The notes under the pieces are model-generated. The model saw nothing but the letters and a program-made list of their open reading frames with translations, did no database searches and was not told the origin of the DNA. From NCBI RefSeq assembly GCF_000373745.1, contig NZ_KB892282.1:1-64000 (forward strand): 64,000 nucleotides of DNA, written 5' to 3'. Of this stretch, positions 58,425-64,000 are shown piece by piece; the first letter of the stretch is position 1, and every line of letters begins with the position of its first letter. Origin of the DNA: Oligella ureolytica DSM 18253. Its GTDB lineage: Bacteria > Pseudomonadota > Gammaproteobacteria > Burkholderiales > Burkholderiaceae_B. Position numbers and translations under genes: made by a program.

Positions 58425-59744
58425 TTGAGTATTTTAAATACGCTAGTAACACACATGCAGGCTCATGGTGCTAAGCGATTTTTAATTAAAAAATTAGCCA
58501 ATAATGATAACTCAAAACAACAAATTTATTTAGGTAGCGATTTTGAAATTATCCGAATAATTCCATCAGGTGACATGTATGCAGATGGCGTAAGCAAAAA
58601 AGGTGCAATTTTTAAGGCACCAGTAGTTTTTTTTTGGATTGACTTAGAAGGCGAAGTCGATCGTGCTCCTAATACACAAATCATTTTTTATCCTAAATAT
58701 CCTGAAACTCGTTTGTCTGGTTTTATTCAAGGTTCTAATAAAAATAAAAATATTGCACCTAGACAATTGATGCTACCTCCTACTCCAGAACAAAGAAATG
58801 AACGAGGGGATACTAATCGCTATTTGATCCTAGGAGTCAATGAGACAACGGTTTGGGCGCATTGCACAGCATGGACTGGTGAGCTGCATAGTGAAATAAC
58901 GTTACTTCTTGAAAAGGAAGCAATTATACCGGTCACATCGGTATTTTTTGAGTTTTCCAAAACAGATGAAACAAGCGAAGAGAAACTACTATATAAACTC
59001 AAAGAGATTTATTTAAGAGGCCCAATTAATTCATGTCGCATGAATCCTCAAGGCGAAATTATTCCATATACAGCACAAAATGGCGCAGGATACACACTTG
59101 AAGCTCAGTTCGGCATTACGCCAAATGGTTTTAGTGATCCGGACTTCATGGATTGGGAATTAAAATCACATTCACATGGTGTGGTCACTTTGATGACACC
59201 AGAACCAAACATCGGTCTCTATTTGGCGAACTTAAAGGATTTTATGGATGCTTATGCTACTAAGAAACGTCCGGAACGCTTAGACTTTGCAAGTCGCCAC
59301 TTGATAGATCGCCGCAATGAGAAATCCACCTTAACTATGTACGTTGAAGGCTTTGAACCTATCAAAAAAGAGATATTAGACCCTCAGGGAGGCTTGATGT
59401 TACGTGACGATCAAGGAAAATTGGCAGCAGGTTGGTCTTTTGAAAAGTTAATTGATCACTGGAAGAAAAAACATAATAACACCTGCTTTGTTAGTACAAC
59501 AAAAATATCAACTACGCCACCACAGTATAGCTACGGGCCCGAAGTTACTTTAGCTAAAGGCACTGATTTAAAGATGTTCATCAGCGCATTATTCTTGAGT
59601 ACCATCTATTATGATCCCGGCGTTAATATGAAGCTAATAAATGACAAATGGCGCTCCAAGAAACGCAATCAATTTAGAGTAAATTGGCGCAATATTGAAA
59701 CCGTGTATAGCGAAGTTAAACAGGTTGATTTATCTTCACTGTAA
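58425..59744 (+). CDS. type II restriction endonuclease, MvaI/BcnI-like catalytic domain
   Basis: This is a 439-residue protein. From about residue 218 it resembles the MvaI/BcnI nuclease family: GAGYTLEAQFGI, then the active-site pattern PDFMDWELK (Asp240, Glu245, Lys247) and a late FRVNW segment. MvaI cuts CCWGG, consistent with the Dcm-like partner. The first 200 residues form an N-terminal region not found in the compact MvaI and BcnI enzymes; I do not recognise it. TTG start behind GAGGGA. AT-rich compared with neighbours. Confidence 0.75.
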   Translation: MSILNTLVTHMQAHGAKRFLIKKLANNDNSKQQIYLGSDFEIIRIIPSGDMYADGVSKKGAIFKAPVVFFWIDLEGEVDRAPNTQIIFYPKYPETRLSGFIQGSNKNKNIAPRQLMLPPTPEQRNERGDTNRYLILGVNETTVWAHCTAWTGELHSEITLLLEKEAIIPVTSVFFEFSKTDETSEEKLLYKLKEIYLRGPINSCRMNPQGEIIPYTAQNGAGYTLEAQFGITPNGFSDPDFMDWELKSHSHGVVTLMTPEPNIGLYLANLKDFMDAYATKKRPERLDFASRHLIDRRNEKSTLTMYVEGFEPIKKEILDPQGGLMLRDDQGKLAAGWSFEKLIDHWKKKHNNTCFVSTTKISTTPPQYSYGPEVTLAKGTDLKMFISALFLSTIYYDPGVNMKLINDKWRSKKRNQFRVNWRNIETVYSEVKQVDLSSL

Positions 59745-59785
59745 ATAAATAATTATTACTCTAGTACGCTAGTTAAACTATTGAG

Positions 59786-59867
59786 GCTTTTCAAGCATAA
59801 ATACAAAAACGGGGTTCTGAGTGATTGTCACCAGAACCCCGTTTTATCGTTTTATATGGCTGTGAGA
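59786..59867. repeat. 82-bp direct repeat, right copy, flanking the R-M cassette
   Basis: Identical to 56751-56832. It contains the terminator hairpin at 59806-59845, which serves the endonuclease gene and the convergent pyrE. Confidence 0.95.
59806..59845. terminator. bidirectional terminator, right copy (endonuclease / pyrE)
   Basis: Same hairpin as 56771-56810, here between the endonuclease gene and pyrE. Without the cassette a single copy would separate gatB and pyrE. Confidence 0.9.
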
Positions 59868-59873
59868 CACTCA

Positions 59874-60551
59874 CTAAGCGCCATATTTTTCGCGATAAGC
59901 CGCTACTGACGCCTCATGTTGAGTGAACTGCCCATCCTCTTCTAGTAACGTCATGATATCTTTTAGCGAGGCGATTGAAATGACCGGCAAACCATACTTT
60001 TGCTCAACCTCTTGAACCGCAGACTTTTCAGCAATCTCTTCGTGGTTACCGCCCTTTTCCATGCGATCTAATGCAATTAATACCGCGGCAGGTTTGGCTC
60101 CCTGTGCCTCAATGATATCGACTGAGTGACGCACAGAAGTACCGGCCGTAATCACATCATCAATAATCACAACCTTACCCTCTAAAGGCGCCCCTACTAA
60201 CACGCCACCCTCACCGTGGTCTTTTGCTTCCTTGCGGTCAAAGGCATAAGGGATATCACGACCCTCTAAATCCGGATGATTTGATAAAGCAATGGCAGTG
60301 GCAGCAGCTAAACTAATGCCCTTATAAGCCGGTCCGAAAAGCATATCGAACTCAACACCGGAGCTAACCAATGCATCTGCATAAAATTTAGCCAAGACAC
60401 CTAGGGACTTGCCACTATTGAATAAACCTGCATTAAAAAAATACGGACTCACACGGCCAGATTTAGTTTCAAACTGCCCAAATCGTAAAACCCCTTGCTC
60501 TAGGGAGAAACGGACAAAGTCACGACGTTGTTGCTGAGTATTATCATCCAT
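59874..60551 (-). CDS. pyrE: orotate phosphoribosyltransferase
   Basis: This 225-residue pyrimidine biosynthesis enzyme carries the PRPP motif [29 protein letters not shown] and [16 protein letters not shown]-type segments. The [12 protein letters not shown] start is chosen because the family begins there; a longer frame adds 13 residues. It is convergent with the R-M endonuclease gene and was probably next to gatB before the insertion. Confidence 0.95.
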   Translation of the reverse strand: MDDNTQQQRRDFVRFSLEQGVLRFGQFETKSGRVSPYFFNAGLFNSGKSLGVLAKFYADALVSSGVEFDMLFGPAYKGISLAAATAIALSNHPDLEGRDIPYAFDRKEAKDHGEGGVLVGAPLEGKVVIIDDVITAGTSVRHSVDIIEAQGAKPAAVLIALDRMEKGGNHEEIAEKSAVQEVEQKYGLPVISIASLKDIMTLLEEDGQFTQHEASVAAYREKYGA

Positions 60552-60635
60552 AAATAGAAAATCACTTGGTCTTATTCGAAAGAAAACCATTATACAAGTC
60601 TTTACAATTTGACACTTAGCAATCCGAGAAAAAAA

Positions 60636-61274
60636 CTAATCTCTCTGTAGAGCGGCTTCAATCAAGGGCCAAGCATTTTCCAATAACAAAGGCTGTGCTT
60701 CTACACGGGGATGAATACCATCCGTCTGCATCAAGACTTCCTCTCCAGCCACACCTTCTAAAAAGAAAGGTAGTAGGTCAATCTCATGTCGTTCCGCTAC
60801 GCGTTGAAAATTAGCCTCAAACGCTTGACTATAACTAGTGCCATAGTTAGAAGGAATTTTCATACCGAAAAGTAAGGTCTCGGCTTCTGCTGCTAAACTC
60901 ATCACCACTAAGCGATCCAAACTACGTTCAATCAGCGGCGGCGGTTGCCCACGCAAACCGTCGTTACCGCCTAACTCAATAATCACAATATCGGGTGTAT
61001 GACTCTGTAGAAGATTAGGCAAACGATTGATCGCACCAGCCGCCGTCTCACCGCTCATGCTACTATTAATGACCTTGTGCTGACCCGGAAACGTTTGCTC
61101 TAGACGCTGCTCTAATAGACTGACCCACGATTGCTCAACTTCCATACCGTAGCCTGCACTAATACTGTCACCTAAAATCAGTATACTTTTTGCTTGTACT
61201 TTAGTTAACGCACTAAATAACAAGAGGCAAAGTAGTAAACTGCCTAACACTATTCGTATATAGGATTGACCCAT
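60636..61274 (-). CDS. tesA: SGNH/GDSL esterase, TesA-like (acyl-CoA thioesterase I / arylesterase)
   Basis: This 212-residue periplasmic hydrolase has a signal peptide (about 28 residues). It carries block I GDSISAGYG (catalytic Ser), a block II Gly, block III GGNDGLRG and block V DGIHP (Asp/His). Length matches E. coli TesA. It is divergent from ybbA, the same arrangement as in E. coli. Confidence 0.92.
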   Translation of the reverse strand: MGQSYIRIVLGSLLLCLLLFSALTKVQAKSILILGDSISAGYGMEVEQSWVSLLEQRLEQTFPGQHKVINSSMSGETAAGAINRLPNLLQSHTPDIVIIELGGNDGLRGQPPPLIERSLDRLVVMSLAAEAETLLFGMKIPSNYGTSYSQAFEANFQRVAERHEIDLLPFFLEGVAGEEVLMQTDGIHPRVEAQPLLLENAWPLIEAALQRD

Positions 61275-61314
61275 CCAACCATCTCCGACCGAAAATTACT
61301 CACTGGGACCTTTT

Positions 61315-62010
61315 ATGCTACATCAATCACCTGACATCGTGATTAACACGGTGGGACTGAATCACCGCATTCTCACCCCTGAGCGAGAGCTGCATGTCTT
61401 ACGTGATATTAACCTACAAATTAGCGCAGGTGAACAAGTAGCAATAACCGGTCGCTCCGGCTCGGGCAAATCCACTCTTTTAGGCTTATTAGCAGCTTTA
61501 GATAGTCCCAGCGAAGGTGCTATTTATCTATGCGGTCATCCGGTACATCAACTTCAAGAAGAGGCGCGTGCAGCCCTCCGATTACAGCATATCGGTTTTA
61601 TTTTTCAATCCTTTCAACTGCTACCGTATTTAAGTGCTTTAGACAATGTCATGCTACCCATACGCTTGCTAGGCAACGTTAATGTTAAATCAGCCAAAGA
61701 GCAAGCATTTGCCATGTTAGAGCGGGTCGGTTTAGATAAACAAAGTCAACAGATCCCTAAGGTCCTCTCCGGCGGCGAACAACAGCGCGTAGCCATTGCC
61801 AGAGCACTAATCCTACAGCCTCAAATTGTGTTTGCGGATGAACCCACAGGCAATCTTGACGGTGATACAGCCAATGACATTGAACGCCTATTTTTTGAAC
61901 TCAATAAAGAGCAAGACACCACCCTGATTGTCGTCACTCATGATCTTGATTTAGCAGCCAAATGCCAACGTCGCTTAGATTTACAAGACGGTCACTTGGT
62001 GGAGGTATAG
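61315..62010 (+). CDS. ybbA: ABC transporter ATP-binding protein, YbbA/LolD-like
   Basis: This is a 231-residue ATPase with Walker A (GRSGSGKST), signature LSGGEQQRVAIARAL and Walker B (IVFADEPTGNLD), followed by VVTHDLDLA. It belongs to the MacB/LolD class that drives FtsX-like permeases. It is followed after four bases by the ybbP-like permease. The complex is linked to tesA in many proteobacteria; substrate not established. Confidence 0.92.
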   Translation: MLHQSPDIVINTVGLNHRILTPERELHVLRDINLQISAGEQVAITGRSGSGKSTLLGLLAALDSPSEGAIYLCGHPVHQLQEEARAALRLQHIGFIFQSFQLLPYLSALDNVMLPIRLLGNVNVKSAKEQAFAMLERVGLDKQSQQIPKVLSGGEQQRVAIARALILQPQIVFADEPTGNLDGDTANDIERLFFELNKEQDTTLIVVTHDLDLAAKCQRRLDLQDGHLVEV

Positions 62011-62014
62011 CTAA

Positions 62015-64000
62015 ATGCATCGCTATTTTTCTCTATTTAGCGTACTCCTAAAACAAAGCCTGGGCTCAGGCGCTTTGCTACTTGTTTTCATCGCCCTCTC
62101 CCTAGCCATTAGTGCAACCACCGCTTTACGCTTTAGCCAGCAACAAATTCAATACTCCATCGCCCAACAATCAGCACAATTACTTGCCGCTGACCTAGTC
62201 ATTAGCTCCTCTCGTCCCATTGAACCACAATGGCAAGCCCATGCTCAGAAGCATCAACTGACGACATCCAATAGCATCCTATTTAATAGCATGGCCATGG
62301 CTAATGATGAATTTGTTTTGGTTAATGTCAAAGCGATTGAACAAAACTTTCCTCTGCGTGGTGAATTGCAAGTTTCCGATAGCTCCTCCTCACCGTTACA
62401 ACAACTAGAAAGCGGCCAACTATGGCTCAGCCCCATTCTCTTTGAGTTACTGGAGATACAGTACGGTGATGAAGTACAAATTGCTGATGCAACGTTTACG
62501 GTCAAAGGTGCCATAAAAAAAGACAGTAATCAACAAACCGGTTTTGCCGGCTTTTCTCCCACCGTTATTATTAGAGCCGACGAAGTCGAGCGCACCAATG
62601 CCATTCAATTAGGCAGTCGCCAAAACTATCGCCTATTACTAAGCGGCGAACCTAGGCAGCTCCAGACTTTTTTAGCAGAACACGAAGCAACACTAAGATC
62701 CTATGAGCCCGGTGGAGCGGCAGCTGATTTGGAGGTAGGTGCTTTACGTCTTCTAAAATCAAGTGAAGGCATCTCGCAACTGGTTGAACCAATGCAGCAC
62801 CTACATCGCTTTATGCAGTTGGCTAACTTACTGACCTTGCTTCTCTGTGGTATAGCCATCGCACTCTCAGCCCATCGCTACGTTGCTCAAAACCAAGACC
62901 ATGTGGCCATGTTGCGCTGTCTCGGCGCCTCTCGCCTTCAACTACTTGGTTCATTTGCCGCTCTACTATCCTTAGTTGCTGTAGTAGCCACACTTATCGG
63001 CATGATCTTGGGCATCATTTTCGGCTATACATTATTAAAATTGGTCGTCCTGCTCCTACCACAAATTGAATTGCAATTTGCACTACGTGAATTGATTTAT
63101 GGCCCCTTGCTCATCGCTGCCTTTACCTGCACATTGATGTTGGCAGGCTTTATTATGCCGGCTATTTATCAGTTAAGCGCTATGCCGCCAATAAATGTGC
63201 TTCGCCCTGTCCAAGGATCGATAGTCAGTCGGCGACTTTTAGCATCAACCGCCATGCTCAGCTTATTCATCTTTGCAATGAATATCAGCACTGATAGAGT
63301 GCTGAGCTTTGCAGTGATGTTAGGCATATTTACCATTGCCTTGGTATGTTATGCTGCCATCTGTGTATTACTGATTGCTGTTAAAAGAGTTTTTAGCAGT
63401 ACCGAGCATTGGTTACGTCAACCCGCTAAAACCGCCATACAAGTGACAGCGCTTGCTTTGGGTCTCAGTTTATTGACGGTACTCTTTTTATTGCGCGGTG
63501 ATTTATTAGATCGTTGGCAAGATCAGCTTCCTGAAGACACTCCTAACCTTTTTGTCATGGGCCTTCCACCGTATGAACGAGAAGGCTTTGAGCAATTACT
63601 TAAGGAACACCAATGGGCTGCTGATCCCTTATATTCCTTTATTCGTGGTCGTTTAGTTGCTCATAATGGACAGCCTTTTGATCAAGATGTCATCGACCGT
63701 AGCAATACCCTGCGCCGAGAGTTGAATTTAACTCAAAGCGGCGTCTTTCCTGATAACAATCTGTTTATCGCCGGCCAAGCTGAATTCACCGGACCTAATC
63801 AAGTGTCCGTTGAAGCAGAAAATGCCAATGAACTTGAGCTAACACTAGGAGATACACTACGCTTCGACCTACCGGACGGTACAATTGACGTCGAGGTAGT
63901 CAGCTTCAGGCAAGTACAATGGGAGAGCTTCAGTCCAAATTTCTTTTTTGTTTTCTCGCCGGGCACCATGGGGCAAGATAATGCGTCTTACTTAGGCAGT
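62015..64000 (+). CDS. ybbP: ABC transporter permease, YbbP/FtsX-like (partial, runs off the right edge)
   Basis: An uninterrupted frame of 662 codons runs from ATG at 62015 to the window end. It starts MHRYFSLFSVLLKQSL with a helix at about 20-38, a large periplasmic domain, and then the FtsX-type helix bundle (LLTLLLCGIAIALS and HVAMLRCLGASRLQLLGS). A second FtsX-like half is under way at the edge. The family is usually about 800-850 residues, so some 150 are missing. Partner of YbbA. Confidence 0.88.
   Translation, partial: MHRYFSLFSVLLKQSLGSGALLLVFIALSLAISATTALRFSQQQIQYSIAQQSAQLLAADLVISSSRPIEPQWQAHAQKHQLTTSNSILFNSMAMANDEFVLVNVKAIEQNFPLRGELQVSDSSSSPLQQLESGQLWLSPILFELLEIQYGDEVQIADATFTVKGAIKKDSNQQTGFAGFSPTVIIRADEVERTNAIQLGSRQNYRLLLSGEPRQLQTFLAEHEATLRSYEPGGAAADLEVGALRLLKSSEGISQLVEPMQHLHRFMQLANLLTLLLCGIAIALSAHRYVAQNQDHVAMLRCLGASRLQLLGSFAALLSLVAVVATLIGMILGIIFGYTLLKLVVLLLPQIELQFALRELIYGPLLIAAFTCTLMLAGFIMPAIYQLSAMPPINVLRPVQGSIVSRRLLASTAMLSLFIFAMNISTDRVLSFAVMLGIFTIALVCYAAICVLLIAVKRVFSSTEHWLRQPAKTAIQVTALALGLSLLTVLFLLRGDLLDRWQDQLPEDTPNLFVMGLPPYEREGFEQLLKEHQWAADPLYSFIRGRLVAHNGQPFDQDVIDRSNTLRRELNLTQSGVFPDNNLFIAGQAEFTGPNQVSVEAENANELELTLGDTLRFDLPDGTIDVEVVSFRQVQWESFSPNFFFVFSPGTMGQDNASYLGS

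Overview
The window looks like chromosomal DNA of a low-GC betaproteobacterium of the order Burkholderiales, most likely family Alcaligenaceae (Oligella-like). This is inferred from gene order and a lineage-typical small gene, not from a database search. The supporting signs are a DUF3460 gene beside scpA-panC, the mreBCD-mrdA-rodA and gatCAB blocks, a copper nitrite reductase locus, and a 16S-type rRNA leader.

Layout, left to right. Bases 1-640 hold the leader and three tandem sigma70-type promoters of an rRNA operon that reads leftward out of the window. An FNR-type promoter then drives the class III ribonucleotide reductase pair nrdG-nrdD. Next are a DpnM-like adenine methylase, and a siderophore uptake island: an esterase, a TonB receptor, a Fur box and a divergent AraC regulator. 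phnDCE1E2 follows behind a possible Pho box. Bases 11.75-19.4 kb are a rearrangement zone. It holds a phnE2 with a premature stop, a 3' ghost of a flavin oxidase gene, a broken copy of a persulfide-sensor-like ArsR gene, a rhodanese and a DUF2892 protein, and a chimeric phnE1/phnE2 fragment. After these come a cold-shock gene, ohr, the intact flavin oxidase with its ABC importer, and the intact ArsR gene.

19.5-25.8 kb carries an Na+/H+ antiporter and methyl-cycle genes: metK, then an SAH-riboswitch-controlled run ahcY, two small membrane proteins and metF. 25.8-34.3 kb is a denitrification/copper island. nirK has an FNR/NNR box and an NsrR-like operator. It is followed by a SCO-thioredoxin fusion, a PCu(A)C chaperone, a beta-propeller protein, and then a translationally coupled ABC importer-NnrS operon with a strong Fur-box match.

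34.3-56.7 kb is mostly housekeeping: ybaK, a solute symporter, metQ, panC, scpA, ftsEX, mutY, the rod-shape genes, ydiJ with a LysR regulator, and gatCAB. At 56.75-59.87 kb a complete type II restriction-modification cassette (Dcm-like C5 methyltransferase plus MvaI/BcnI-like endonuclease) sits between two identical 82-bp copies of the gatB/pyrE bidirectional terminator. pyrE, tesA, ybbA and a partial ybbP end the window.

The most interesting items are the R-M cassette with its long target duplication, the chimeric phnE fragment and the layered decay around it, and the Fur-boxed ABC-NnrS operon. No CRISPR array, tRNA gene, prophage or insertion sequence was seen.
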